A DNA stretch of 64,000 nt from Malus domestica (GCF_042453785.1 NC_091671.1:10610001-10674000); one strand, 5' to 3'. Counted from the first letter of the stretch, positions 11,189 through 22,318 are shown. Translations and numbers: made by a program. The notes: generated by a model from the letters alone, not told the origin.

Positions 11189-12106
11189 ATGACTTCGTTT
11201 AAGCTCCTACCGTTCCTTTTTCTTCAAATGTTTTTCACAGCAGCGTCAATGATCAAAGCAGCCCCAGCAAACCCAAAGCTCTTTAGAGAATACATAGGAG
11301 CTGAGAACAAAGGTGTCACTTTCACAGAAGTACCCGTTGATTCCAATGTTGAGTTTCACTTCATCCTCTCCTTTGCTATTGATTATACAACACAATCTCA
11401 TAATCCTTCTCCCACCAACGGAGACTTTAATGTCTTCTGGGACACAGAGAACCTCACCGCTGCCCATGTTTCCGCCATTAAGGCCCTTCATCCAAATGCT
11501 AAAGTAGCTCTGAGTCTTGGAGGTGATACCGTTGGCAACAAAAATGTGTCCTTCAATCCTAAATCAATCAATTCTTGGGTTAGAAATGCTGTCTACTCAC
11601 TAACTCAGATAATCAGAAAATATCATTTGGATGGAATTGATATTGACTACGAACACTTCCAGACAGATCCCAATACATTTGCCGAATGCATTGGGCGACT
11701 GTTGTTCTCCCTTAAACAAAACAATATTGTGTCCTTCACATCAATAGCACCATATGATGATGACTCGGTGCAGCCAAATTACTTGGCATTGTGGGGGAAG
11801 TACGGGCATCTCATTGACTATGTTAACTTTCAGTTCTATGCCTACGACAAGGGCACGACTATAACTCAGTTTTTGAAATATTTTGAGATGCAGAGCTCAA
11901 ATTACAAGGGTGGCAAGATTCTAGTGAGCTTTGGAACAGATAACAGCGGGGGTTTGTCTCCTGAACACGGGTTCTTTGCGGCTTGTACTAGGCTTAAACG
12001 CGAGGGCAAACTTCATGGCATTTTCGTTTGGTCTGCAGATGACTCCAGGAAGGATCATTTTCGTTACGAGAAGCAATCACAAGCCTTTCTATCTAGTGTA
12101 ATTTGA
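11189..12106 (+). CDS. GH18 chitinase-like protein (chitinase 2 / class IIIb type)
   Basis: Intronless, 305 aa. Residues 1-24 form a signal peptide (hydrophobic [11 protein letters not shown], cleavage near IKA|APANP). The mature protein is a single GH18 TIM barrel starting LFREYIGAE. It carries LSLGGD (108-113) and the complete catalytic motif DGIDIDYE (148-155) with proton donor Glu155. Later barrel strands are [19 protein letters not shown] and IFVWSADDS. It resembles tulip bulb chitinase 2-like and narbonin-like plant proteins, many of which act in defence or storage. Because the catalytic Asp/Glu residues are intact, hydrolase activity is plausible but not proven. The start is the first ATG, preceded by a short leader. 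An AATAAA lies about 65 bases after the stop. Confidence 0.92.
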   Translation: MTSFKLLPFLFLQMFFTAASMIKAAPANPKLFREYIGAENKGVTFTEVPVDSNVEFHFILSFAIDYTTQSHNPSPTNGDFNVFWDTENLTAAHVSAIKALHPNAKVALSLGGDTVGNKNVSFNPKSINSWVRNAVYSLTQIIRKYHLDGIDIDYEHFQTDPNTFAECIGRLLFSLKQNNIVSFTSIAPYDDDSVQPNYLALWGKYGHLIDYVNFQFYAYDKGTTITQFLKYFEMQSSNYKGGKILVSFGTDNSGGLSPEHGFFAACTRLKREGKLHGIFVWSADDSRKDHFRYEKQSQAFLSSVI

Positions 12107-12170
12107 TCTTTATTTTTTTTCTTTCCCTTGTTGTATTTGTTGTTATTTTATTCCTAACTGGAAAGAAGAA

Positions 12171-12176
12171 AATAAA
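12171..12176 (+). terminator. Polyadenylation signal of chitinase-like gene
   Basis: AATAAA, 65 bases after the stop codon, in a T-rich 3' flank. Confidence 0.5.
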
Positions 12177-12219
12177 GAGTCCCTCTTTATTATGGTTGTT
12201 GCCCAGTCAATCCCTCTCT

Positions 12220-12950
12220 ATACTATGAATGTTTCCTCCTACCAAAGTTTTTTTGCGACGATTTGAACCGGCTTGTGGCCAAATGTTTCCTCCTACCAAA
12301 GTTTTTCTTTCCCTTAATCCCTCTTTATTAAGGGGAGATGAAGTGAGAATTTGGGAAGATAGATGGCTCCCAATTCCCTCTCGGTCCCATATTTTTTCCC
12401 CGAAACCGACCCACTGTGACTTAGTTCTTGTAGAATACCTTATTGATGAGTCTAAGAATCGGAACATTCCTCTCCTGAGCCATCTCTTCCCGGATGTGGA
12501 GGTTCAAAGCATTCTGTCCCTTTCCGAGCTTCGGCTTGCCGAATGACAAACTCATATGGCATTATGACAGGAAAGGTATCTTCTCAGTCAAGAGTGCGTA
12601 TCATGTCGCTCGGGACTGGATTCAATCTCGAAGGGAGGCTGCTTCATCCTCCTCTGCTAATTCTTCCGGTGAGGTTTGGAAGAAACCATGGGCTGCTAGG
12701 GTGCCTCCCAAGGTTTAGATTGGGGTTTGGAGGATTGGATTGGATATCATCCCGACATGTATCAATCTCCATAGAAAGAAGATTCAAAACGGATATGGTA
12801 TATGTTCTCTGTGGAGCGTATGACGAACACACGAACCATCTAATGTGGGACTGCACTTTCAGAGGGAATTCAAATATACATGGTATACGAAAAATACATA
12901 CACATCGAAAGAATCATTACAGAGGAGTAAAGATTCTATAATTTCTGCAG
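12220..12950 (+). pseudogene. LINE-type reverse transcriptase fragment (zf-RVT end), frameshifted
   Basis: Three frames carry consecutive pieces of the C-terminal part of a plant non-LTR retrotransposon polyprotein: GDEVRIWEDRWLP (about 12332-12372), KLIWHYDRKGIFSVKSAYHV (about 12550-12608) and the zinc-binding tail VLCGAYDEHTNHLMWDC (about 12805-12855). At least two frameshifts and several stops separate them, so it is dead. A 26-bp direct repeat (ATGTTTCCTCCTACCAAAG, at about 12229 and 12280) precedes the homology. Confidence 0.8.
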
Positions 12951-13890
12951 TATTTAGTGTTGAACTGGTACTGTGTACCCTTCTTTTTTGTTTTCAATTA
13001 CATGAATAGACATGGATATATTAAGGCAAATAGGAAGAACAATTGACAAAGGAGAAAGCAAGATGGTGGAGACAATATTGTTAAATAAGAGGAAACACGA
13101 ACACGGAAAAGTTGATACAGAGATATCATACCTGGTAGTGCTCTTATATAACTGGTTACCACGGTATCTGATAGGTTTATGCGTTATTCTGTTCAAACTT
13201 CAAAAAGGTATAAGCCTTGAGGAAACAAGTTGACAGACTATTGTAAATGAACTGATCCAAGAAGAACAAAAAAAGATGCCCAAAATTAGAATATGCTGGT
13301 GGAGAACCTTATGCATATACAGGGCCTTGGATCATTATATACAAGAGCAAAGGAAATACCAAATACCCATCAAAGAAAAAAAGAACAGGGATAAAAGAAC
13401 GTAAACGGAAAACGTGTATTTATGCAAAGAATGTAATGTATGGAATCCCCAACAAGTGAAAGAAGCATCCTTAATTTCTTGGAAATATGAGTAACCACAG
13501 TTTTCTCAATTGATTACACATCATCCAACGGCGCTTTCTAGGCCTTTTTTTTTTTTTTTTTTCCTTTCGTAGGCCAGTATTTCATTAGCCATCTACAAAA
13601 TTGCAAGTGATAGAATCAGTGTTCTTTGAAATAATCATAACACTTGACATACAAAACCGAGAAAACACAAACTGAAATAACATTCGTATTAAGAATCAAA
13701 ATCGATAGGGCATTATCAAAGTTTTCATTGCAATCAATAATATCACCTGGCATTAGTAATTAGCATTACATAGAAAACAGTATCCCCACAAAATTACCCT
13801 GAACGTGCAGAGCAGCCCTCATGGAATTGAAATCTCCACCGAATCCCAGAAAACTCAAAACCGACAGCAATGAACAATTGTGTCATTGTC
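12951..13890. other. Unassigned intergenic sequence
   Basis: AT-rich. It includes a poly-T run near 13540-13561. A 73-codon ORF (13012-13233) has no recognisable family. Much of 13560-13890 is probably 3' UTR of the minus-strand gene that follows. Confidence 0.4.
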
Positions 13891-13893
13891 TTC

Positions 13894-14670
13894 TCAACTT
13901 TTCCTCCTCTTCTTTTTCTTATCCCCTTGTTCTTCCGAAGCATCAGAACCTCCATCTTCTAATACCCCACTCTTCCTCTTCTTACTATCTTCCTTCTTAA
14001 TTTTACCCCTATTTTCACCGGAATTGCTAACATTGTCCCTCTTTTTCTTCTTCTTATTTTGTGTATCAACTGAATCAGCCGGCTCTCTACTTTCAACACC
14101 CCCATTTGCCCTCTCTGCAATTTTAACCCCACCATCTCCCTTGTCAATTCGCCCCCCATTTTCATTAGAATTACCATCATTGTCCCTCTTCTTCTTCTTC
14201 TTCCTAGGCACCTCTACTGAATCAGATGCCTCTTTCTTTTCACCACCGTCCCCTCCCCTCTCTGCAATTCCACCTCCATCTTCCCCAAAATTAGGAACTT
14301 CACCCTTCTTCCTCTCCTTCTTCTTCCCCTCGGCATCCACTACCTGTCTCTGCGTTTTCGGCTTGAACTCTAGCCCATGACTCACTTCACTCACACCGGC
14401 ACTCTGCGCTGGATTCTCTCCGACGGTCTCTGCGTCGTCGTTTTCGGCCTCCGACCTGTGCCGCCGCGATCGCTTCCGTTCCGACCTCGGCGATTTGAGC
14501 TCCTTGTGCAGCTGCTTCAGCTCCTTGAACGATGTCAAGGTGCGTCGGAGGTAGACGCTGAACTCTTGCGACGCGCCGGTGTCGCTGGTGACGAAGGAGG
14601 ACAGAGTGGAGGTCGCTTTGGAGAGAGAGATTGGCTTCGACGAGACGACGACCCCTGAGACCGTTTTCAT
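13894..14670 (-). CDS. Lysine-rich plant protein of unknown function, with internal repeats
   Basis: Intronless, 258 aa. The N-terminal 60 residues are compact and look conserved (MKTVSGVVVSSKPISLSKAT, then a helix around TLTSFKELKQLHKELKS). The remainder is low-complexity, Lys/Glu/Gly/Asn-rich and disordered. At least three imperfect repeats combine an acidic DSV stretch, a K5 cluster (KKKKKRDN) and a GENGG-like stretch; the protein ends KKKKRRKS. Several basic clusters suggest nuclear or nucleolar localisation (inference). Proteins with this N-terminus occur across plants under non-informative names (triadin-like); I know of no established function. The start is the first ATG of a continuous frame in a favourable TTTTCATGG-complement context. 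Confidence 0.8.
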   Translation of the reverse strand: MKTVSGVVVSSKPISLSKATSTLSSFVTSDTGASQEFSVYLRRTLTSFKELKQLHKELKSPRSERKRSRRHRSEAENDDAETVGENPAQSAGVSEVSHGLEFKPKTQRQVVDAEGKKKERKKGEVPNFGEDGGGIAERGGDGGEKKEASDSVEVPRKKKKKRDNDGNSNENGGRIDKGDGGVKIAERANGGVESREPADSVDTQNKKKKKRDNVSNSGENRGKIKKEDSKKRKSGVLEDGGSDASEEQGDKKKKRRKS

Positions 14671-14810
14671 GGTTAGGATTTCTAGGGTTTTAGGGAGAAA
14701 GGGGACGTGGTTTCATCTAGGGTTTTCAATTTAGGGACGCATGGTTTAAATAAAACACGTTTATTTATTGATTGGCCGTGAAAAATTTGAAATGCATATA
14801 TTAATCACTA

Positions 14811-14935
14811 CAAGTTAGCAAGTGACCTTGGGAAAGGTCACTGTGCCCTTGCATGACAGCGTAGGTTCGAATATCATCGGTGGTTAATTTAACATTTAAC
14901 TTGCTAACGTTATCGGGTCACTAAAAAAAAATCAC
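14811..14935 (+). repeat. Short element with tRNA-like B box and inverted ends
   Basis: GTTAGCAAG (14814-14822) is inverted as CTTGCTAAC (14900-14908). Between them lies GGTTCGAAT (14864-14872), a good Pol III B-box core. No convincing A box and no cloverleaf is seen, so this is not called a tRNA gene. It may be a SINE or MITE remnant. Confidence 0.4.
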
Positions 14936-15239
14936 TTCAAGTTTTTTACAAGAATTCCGCATACTACTTTTGTTTTTACTGTTATATCAGGAGTTACTCC
15001 ACGTATTACTTGACATAAAATAGATAGAGAGCTTTATATAAAGAGATAAAAAAAATTAATATATTCAAGGAACTCTACTAATCTTTAAACATTTCAATAA
15101 GAGATCAAAAAAAGCATAAAAACAACTAAAGCACAGCCCAGAAACATGGAAACAATGTTTTAAAATACTAGCAATACCCCTAAGGCTTTAGGGCTATTAA
15201 TATAACTCAATCCTCACAACTCCTACAAAATTAATGTGT

Positions 15240-15445
15240 CATAAACTCAACTCATCATCGACTATTTCTGCAAAATTAGTTCAACCCGTCCTTAACTATT
15301 TTGCAAAATCAGTTCAATCAGTTCTCGATCATTTTTGCAGAATTAGTTCAATCAATTCTCGATCATTTTTGCAGAATCAGTTCAACCCGTCCTCGACTTT
15401 TTTTTTTGCAGAATCAGTTCAACTCGTCTTTGATCATTATTTTTC
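15240..15445 (+). repeat. Tandem repeat, about 35-bp unit, five copies
   Basis: Five degenerate units share the core TGCAGAATCAGTTCAACCCG, TCNTCGA and a T-run, with unit starts near 15270, 15303, 15336, 15371 and 15408. The open frame across it is a by-product of the repetition. Confidence 0.7.
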
Positions 15446-16166
15446 TAGATTTTCCTAGCCTGAGTCAATCGACTTGGCTTTTCCATTAATTTTTTTTTAT
15501 AGATTTTCCTAGCTAAGGGAAGAACAATTCTTCACAAATTGACTGGAGGCGCAACCACACATTACACAATCTCGCAAACAATATTATACATGTTATTCCA
15601 AAATTAACACATTATATACAAATCAAAATTTAATACTATATTTGAAAATATGAAGGCAAATGGGTTTAATACTACATCAGAAGCTACAAACAGAATCAAT
15701 CTAATCGAAACATAAAGGCAATGACACACCCCGACCGAGATCAAGGCATGTTGCCCGTTACGTAAGAGTGACGTAGCCATGTGTACAGTGCGGAAGCGAT
15801 AATGATAAGAAATATACAAATAAATAAAAACTAAATTACTAGAGTGCACTACTAAACAAGGAGTGATAGGAGTTAGTTACAACAGTATACACTCTTATTC
15901 AGAGCATAAAAGTCTAGATGCAGTCCAATAGGACAAGTACTAGTTATACAATACCAGGAATGTCCTACTATTATTTAGATAAGTCAGAACTGCCGACGTC
16001 CTTAAGCCACCAACAGCAAGCTTACTTAAAACCTAGAAGGGCGCAAAATAGAAAACGTGAGTGGGCAAAAAAAAATGCTTTACAAAACCATTTCATTTAT
16101 CAATATACTAACCCCTCGCTGTAAAACATGTATAATTTTTCCCAAAACCAAGATATAAGCATATAC

Positions 16167-16204
<38 letters not shown>

Positions 16205-17049
16205 CATATCAATTCAATTCATGCTTCACATAATCATATTCAAATGTATGTCATGCCAAGATATAATAGAGTAAGCAATTCAGGTAAGAATAAATTCGTA
16301 GAAATATGATATGTTAGCCGGAACCCCTGTGGTAGTCTGTATGGCTGAATTCATAGCTCAAAAGTCAATCTAGCCGGAGTCGCTACAATTACCTATATGG
16401 CAATATACTGCACATAAGTCAGAACCACTAAAAATGGGTCTGTACGACAAGATTGGATGTAATATAATTGTTGATGCACAAAACCGGATGGTCTTGGTAC
16501 AACGTAAATCCGACCGTGAATCTGCAAGTAATGTAAATAACACAAGAGTTATCGTGGTTCACCCCAAGGTTTGGGCTACGTCCACACTGATTGTATTATA
16601 TTTCTCTGTTGAAGAGGGAGAGAGAGCTTGGGGGATGTAAGGAGCTTTGAGAGGGGGTGAGAGGCTTCAGAAATGGCCTCTGAGGGTGAGAATGAGCCCT
16701 CCTCAATTGTGAGGGTGAGGGGTCCTTTTATAGAATAAGGACTCCTCACTTATTACATATTTGCCCCTTCCTTTATCCCATAATTACATTTAAGTCCCCC
16801 GAGTATTTGTACGAGATCTAAATACGAGGCCCTAAATATGGTATAAACAGTAGTCCCCCAAGTCTTCAGTCAAGAGAGTCTTTTGGCTGGAGACTTGAAA
16901 TTCAGTCCATGTGTGGGCCGAAGTAACTAGATGTCGTCTTGAACTGGTGCTTGATATGAGGCGGTGCCCAATCTGAAATGATGCTCAACTAGAAGTAGCA
17001 CATGTTGTGAGGCCGCTTTGCTTGTAGCTTATGTTGCCTTGGTTGGCTT

Positions 17050-17340
17050 GGCTTGTGGCGTTTGAAGGTGAGGGAGTCCCTTTTATAGAATAAGGGCTCG
17101 TTCCTCAATACATAAATGATGGGCTAGAGTTGATGCTCGCGGCGAGGCGGTTGCTCAGCTGGCGGCGTTTCTCTCTAATGAAGGTGAGGGAGTCCCTTTT
17201 ATAGAATAAGGGCTCACTCCTCAATACATAAGTGATGGGCTAGAGTCCCCCAAGTATTTTTCATGAGTGCTCTCTAAAAGTGAAGGAGTCCCTTTTATAG
17301 AATAAGGGCTCGCTCCTCAATACATAAGTCGGCTAGAGTC
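17050..17340 (-). repeat. Three partial LTR-like copies inside the retroelement
   Basis: Copies at about 17067, 17183 and 17279 share GTCCCTTTTATAGAATAAGG followed by CTCCTCAATACATAA. This is the same block that holds the TATA box in the LTRs. A related duplication (AGTCCCCCAAGTCTTC and its downstream sequence) occurs at 16850 and 17396. Confidence 0.75.
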
Positions 17341-17506
17341 TCCCAAGTATTTTTTATGAGGCCCAGTTGAGGCCCAATATATGGTACATAATGTAGTCCC
17401 CCAAGTCTTCGGTCAATAGAGTCTGTTGGCTGGAGACTTCAAATTGAATCCATGTATGGGCCGAAGTGGTGGTTGTTCGGAGGCGGTATTTGTATACCCT
17501 GCACTG

Positions 17507-17640
17507 AAGCTTTGTAGGTAAAGCTTTGCAAGTGAAGCTTTGAAGCTAGAGCTCTGTAAATGAAGCTTTCGAAACTGGAGCTTTTTTAAATGAAGTTGTT
17601 GAAGCTAGAGCTCTGTAAATGAAGCTTTTGAAGCTGATTG
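17507..17640. repeat. AAGCTT-containing short tandem repeats
   Basis: Repeated GAAGCTTTG / GAAGCTAGAGCTCTGTAAAT units of about 20-30 bp within the LTR retroelement. Confidence 0.6.
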
Positions 17641-17641
17641 A

Positions 17642-17840
17642 CATGAGTGATGCTCATGAATGTTTATGTTGATTGACATGAGTGATGCTCATGGATGTTG
17701 TCATGAGTGATGTTCATGAATGTTAACATGAGTGATGCTCATGAATGTTGACATGAATGATGGTTATGAATGTTTATGTATGATTATCACGAGTGATGCT
17801 CATGAATGTTTATGTATGAATGACTTGAGTAATCCTCATG
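17642..17840. repeat. Seven tandem hairpin units
   Basis: The unit CATGAGTGATGCTCATG can fold as a 6-bp stem (CATGAG/CTCATG) with a 5-base loop. It recurs seven times at about 25-40 bp spacing with small changes, joined by GAATGTT-type spacers. Confidence 0.8.
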
Positions 17841-17948
17841 TATAATTTGGAGTAGTAGGCGTACTTTTGATCGTCTGGTTGGAGCTATTTTGAGCTTATA
17901 GGCTTTCGCCCTCCACAACATGCTAGCCCATTTGTTTTGGGCTTTGCC

Positions 17949-17950
<2 letters not shown>

Positions 17951-17997
<47 letters not shown>

Positions 17998-17998
17998 C
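17951..17998 (-). repeat. Poly(A) run (minus sense) of about 47 nt inside the retroelement
   Basis: An unbroken T run on the plus strand. In the element's own sense it is a poly(A) tract that follows the gene-fragment region. Confidence 0.8.
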
Positions 17999-18585
17999 TT
18001 TCTCTTTTCCTTTTGCTTTGTCCGCCACTGCCTTTCTCTTTCAGCCTGGTTTCTACTGTTTGAACACAAGATGGTGTACTCCAGCTGTAAAAAATGTAAA
18101 TAACGTAAAGAACGTGGCCTCCCACTCCATTTCTTTGTCTTCAGAAACCCCACCTCAATGACCATTTGCTATTCTTTATCTCTCCACTCATTCTCTGTCC
18201 TTGATCCGTAAGGCCAAGTGGTGTGTAATGCTGGCTCCTGCGCTGTCTCCACTCCTTCTTTGTTCTTGACAGCAACTTTAGTCCCATCACTGAGAAGGAG
18301 ATTTCTTGCAGATGTTTCTAGAATCTCTCTACCAGGCGGTTTCTCTCCTTCATAAAAAACAATGGGATCCAGCGCATAAAACAATAGTATTCGCACAAGC
18401 TTGCTCTATTTTCAACATCATCATTCTTGCTAGTTATGGATGCAATGAAATGCCCACAAGCTTCTTAGCTGTTTCCCTTGTCCGAGTTGACTGCGAGACT
18501 AAGAGAGTTGACAGCGGAGGGAGAGAGAGAGTTCAGACTTCAGATGCTCTAGTTCTTTCTCCTCCCGTCTATCCAGCAAGTTGAC

Positions 18586-18720
18586 TTGGTGAATAACAAC
18601 CTGACAGGTGTCGAGATCCCGGAGCGCAATGGCGGTGGAGAGCTCGTCGCCCTTGATTTGGGTTTTAACAAAATCGAAGGTTACGTGCCAGTAAATTTTG
18701 GGAGCACTATTCTCACAAAT
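18586..18720 (+). pseudogene. LRR-protein-like fragment in the retroelement
   Basis: The frame reads VNNNLTG, then LVALDLGFNKIEGYVPVNFG, resembling one to two plant-type leucine-rich repeats (LxxLxLxxNxLxGxxP). It is antisense to the element's transcription. It is short, with no further repeats, signal peptide or kinase. Capture from a host LRR gene is inferred. Confidence 0.4.
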
Positions 18721-19060
18721 CTGCAACAATATATCGCAACTGATATCTCCTTCTGCCGCTGCGACCCCGCCTCTATGATCTCCACCTGCTCCGGAATTCT
18801 GCCTTCCTCTACCAACGCCGTGCAGGCCTCCAATACCGATACGGGGACGCTCAGCGCGTACGCTGACTTGTCCACCATGTTCGAAACGAAGTCCGTCATC
18901 GATTCCACTAGCAACTTCCTGATTCCCGATTGCATGGCTCCTAATCTTGTTCTGTTTGACTGAAAAGATCGAGTACAGATCCGTCGACGTGTCCTTCTTC
19001 CCGAACGTGAAGGTGCCACGGACCTAAGGATAGAGTCGATCACATCCTTGTTCTCTAATC

Positions 19061-19378
19061 TTACGCTTCAGAAGATGCCACGGACCTAAGGATGGAGTTG
19101 ATTGCGTCCGCGTCGGAGGCCGAGTCGACTTGGTCCGAGTCAGACTCGTTATCGGGAAAACCAGCGGCGGACGACTCGTCGTCTTGGAGGAAGTGGTGGA
19201 CGAGCTCGGAGAGGCAGGGGGCGTCGGGATTGGTCTGTTTGCAGAGTTTGAGGGATAGGGAGTCGGGATCTGTCAGTTTTGTGGTTGCCGAGTCGAACCT
19301 TTGGCCCTCCACCTCCGACCACAATGATATAATTGCCATAGCAGAGGACTTTGAAGAGGAGTTTGGTGGTTGCAGCAA
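19061..19378 (-). pseudogene. DUF506-like N-terminal fragment in the retroelement
   Basis: 105 codons in element sense. The residues KLTDPDSLSLKLC, CLSELVHHFLQDDES and DNESDSDQVDS follow the order typical of plant DUF506 (PDDEXK-like) proteins: TDPLDxxVxxRL, CLSELVxxFLEDD, then an acidic DSDSExVDS. The catalytic DUF506 core is absent. A second overlapping minus frame (18681-19043) shares the ILRSVA segment through a short duplication near 19020/19080, then diverges. The DUF506 match is from memory and needs a search. Confidence 0.45.
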
Positions 19379-22318
19379 AACTCATGGTTTCGAATTGATG
19401 TGGCATAGTTTCGTACAGAAATTGTATTCCTGATATGATTCGTGCAGGAACACCTTCCTCGCGATGCTCTTGCAGATCAGAGTGGCCTGATCGAACAAGG
19501 AGTCGATTGAAGGGTTTGCCAGTTGCGGGTTTGGGCTCGCATTTGGGTTCGGGTTGAGACGGTGGGGTGGTCTGTGCAGGTTTGCCGAACTTCTAGAGGG
19601 CCGAGAAGAGTCGGGGGATTTGATCATACGGCTTGTGATGATTGGGCACAAACCGCGTTGTCTTCCGCTGTCTATGGAGGAGACAATGAAGCGACGGTTG
19701 AGATCATACCACTTGGCGCATTCGTGGAACCAGCTGTTGCTGTGGTAGTGGTAGACATGGCTGGCGGGTTTGGCGAAATTTGTCGATAATCGCCAGCCTG
19801 AGAGATGGAAGACTGAAAGTTGCAAGTTGTGATTTCAGACTGAGAATTCGCGGAAGGGTAGCAGGGGACCTTCATTTTTCTGAAGCATGGAGCTGTAAGT
19901 TGTGAGTTCGGGCTGGCGAGATTAAGAATGGCTCCTTATTTCTCAGTTGGGCTTTTTCGCTGGCCCCATTTCTGGGTTTCTAGAGAGAGAGATCTGAGAT
20001 TTTGGTTTGGTGTTTATGCAGATTCACGGTGGATGTGAAGAATCGAGAGAGAACCGACATAACTTTTCGTGTCGTTTCCCACAGACGGCGCCAAATGTTG
20101 ATGCACAAAACCGGATGGTCTTGGTACAACGTAAATCCGACCGTGAATCTGCAAGTAATGTAAATAACACAAGAGTTATCGTGGTTCACCCCAAGGTTTG
20201 GGCTACGTCCACACTGATTGTATTATATTTCTCTGTTGAAGAGGGAGAGAGAGCTTGGGGGATGTGAGGAGCTTTGAGAGGGGGTGAGAGGCTTCAGAAA
20301 TGGCCTCTGAGGGTGAGAATGAGCCCTCCTCAATTGTGAGGGTGAGGGGTCCTTTTATAGAATAAGGACTCCTCACTTATTACATATTTGCCCCTTCCTT
20401 TATCCCATAATTACATTTAAGTCCCCCGAGTATTTGTACGAGATCTAAATACGAGGCCCTAAATATGGTATAAACAATAATTATGCTCAATTTTACTCTC
20501 TCATAATAGCCGGGCAATAAATCGCTAGTCACGTACGAGTCAGAATCATAAATAAGGTCTATACGACAAGACTGTGCACTTAAGTTGGATCCAATATGAG
20601 CATATAATGCGGAAGGTGACATAAATAAAAAGGCTTGTACTTCATATCTCTGGCTAAATCACAATCACCCTAGGTGCAATTTTATGAGCTCAAAATTATT
20701 CAATCACATGTCATATCATCGATGATTCACATAACCAAACATAACTTACCTGAACTTACATGTGCCTCCACAGCACCACATTTATATATATATGCAACCA
20801 TGAAATGCATATTCAGAATATAAAAGCATTTGGCATATTATTTCAAAGCATACTTTCCTTAAAAATGCATTTCTGGGAAATATATCAAGTATATAAATAT
20901 ATACTGAAAACAAAAGCCCACTCACTGGTATGTCGACGGGTCGTAACCCCCGAGTCGCCCTTGGATACGTTCGTCCTCGAGATAAGTCTCACCTATATGC
21001 GAATTAACTATAAAAACGTTATTTTAAAGCTCATAGGAAAAACTAGCTAATAACTTCTCATACATTGCTCAAAATGGGTATATGAATACACCACAGTGAC
21101 CTACACAACCTCATGATCATCCCCAAATTTTTAGATAAATTTTTTAAGCTCCCACGTGCAGCCATGCGCTGCTAAGGGCACGGCAAAACGCGCCCCCCAC
21201 GCGCGGCCATGTGCCAGGCACATGTAACGGAACAGGAATGGCGTTAGGAATATTCCTCGGAATATTCTATTAAAACTCAACGGTAACCGTCCAAACTAAC
21301 TGACGGCGTTAGAATATTCCGTCAAAATTGACGGAAGATTCCCCTGTCTTCTCCGGCGAGTCGCCGGTCACCAGTGACTTCGCAGGTTTCTGGAAAAATA
21401 TTAAAATTGTCCTAACTTCTTCATTATGCACCATTTTTCATGAAATTTGAACCATTGGAAAGCTAACAACATGTAGAATCACGTTATACTATTTTTAAGC
21501 CTTGAAATCCACTAGAATTTACCTGAGGAAGCTCGATAATCCGGTCAACTTCAAAACTAGCTATCCCGACGTCCAAATTTATCCAACAAACCACCCCGAG
21601 CCTCCTTAGGACCTCCTAAAGCTCTCTATGAGCTTGAAATTCCCTGAAACCAACATATTTACGTCCACATGAATAGTGACCAAAATCGGGGCTAGGGTTT
21701 CCACGTGAAATCGAAGGTTTCCTTACCTGAAATTGATACCTTTGAACTCATAGGGTCCTCATGAACACAATGGTACCATTTTCTTCCTTGATCTGTGAAG
21801 TTTTGGGGTGTTCTTCCCCTTGTCCGTACGTAGCAAGGAGAAAGATAGTGAAACCAAGAGAGAAAGAGTACGGGAGAGAAAACAGAAAGGGTAGGGATGT
21901 GTGTGTGGTCCCAAAATGCACACCAATCACAACTAAGAGGACACTTAGCTCTGATTGGATCCAATAAAAGAGGAATATAATTAATTGGTCCAAAATCTTA
22001 AGTTTAAACCACCACATCCCATAATAATTCTCAACATCCTAGGATATTTAGGTAATTTCACACCATCGATAACATAATTAACGTACATCTCCGGGACGGG
22101 CTGTGACATGCAACAAGTATACACGAGAATTAATTCAAAACTACGAAAAAGATAAGTAACTTGCCAAACATTAGACAATAACTTATAAGCAAATGATTCC
22201 AGAAATTATCACCACAAAAATATGTGTGAGAGAGTGAGATCAATAGGCAATAGACTTGGGCTACCAGCTGGCAAATGATCAACATATGTGGCATGTTACG
22301 GCCAATGTGATCAATAGA

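Larger units (their letters stand above)
16464..20481 (-). mobile_element. Young non-autonomous LTR retroelement, 4008 bp
   Basis: Direct LTRs of 381 bp (16469-16849 and 20096-20476) differ at one base by eye. Perfect ATAAT target duplications lie at 16464-16468 and 20477-20481. Transcription is on the minus strand. In that sense the right LTR is followed at once by TTTGGCGCCGTCTGTGGG (20095-20078), a typical primer-site region. The left LTR is preceded by a purine tract (TTGGGGGAC), and each LTR has a strong CTATAAAAGG box (20351-20360 in the 5' LTR). No gag, protease, RT or integrase is seen in 3.25 kb of interior, so it depends on another element. The interior holds apparent host gene fragments and several tandem repeats. 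Confidence 0.9.
15717..22113. mobile_element. Solo-LTR-like element A, split by a nested LTR retroelement
   Basis: Starts TGACACACCCCGACC at 15722 and ends GACGGGCTGTGACA at 22108. Flanks are GGCAA (15717-15721) and TGCAA (22109-22113), a 5-bp duplication with one change. Removing the nested 4.0-kb insertion (16469-20476 plus its 5-bp duplication) leaves about 2.37 kb, close in size and sequence to elements B and C in this window. TG/CA ends plus a 5-bp duplication and no coding domain fit a solo LTR of a large-LTR family. A TA microsatellite lies at 16170-16202. Confidence 0.75.

Noticed and set aside
17507..17840. Regular repeats resembling a CRISPR array
   Set aside because: Units are degenerate, contiguous with short variable joins, and lie inside a plant LTR retroelement.
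17787..18165. Lys-run minus-strand frames
   Set aside because: Created by the poly-T tract at 17951-17998.
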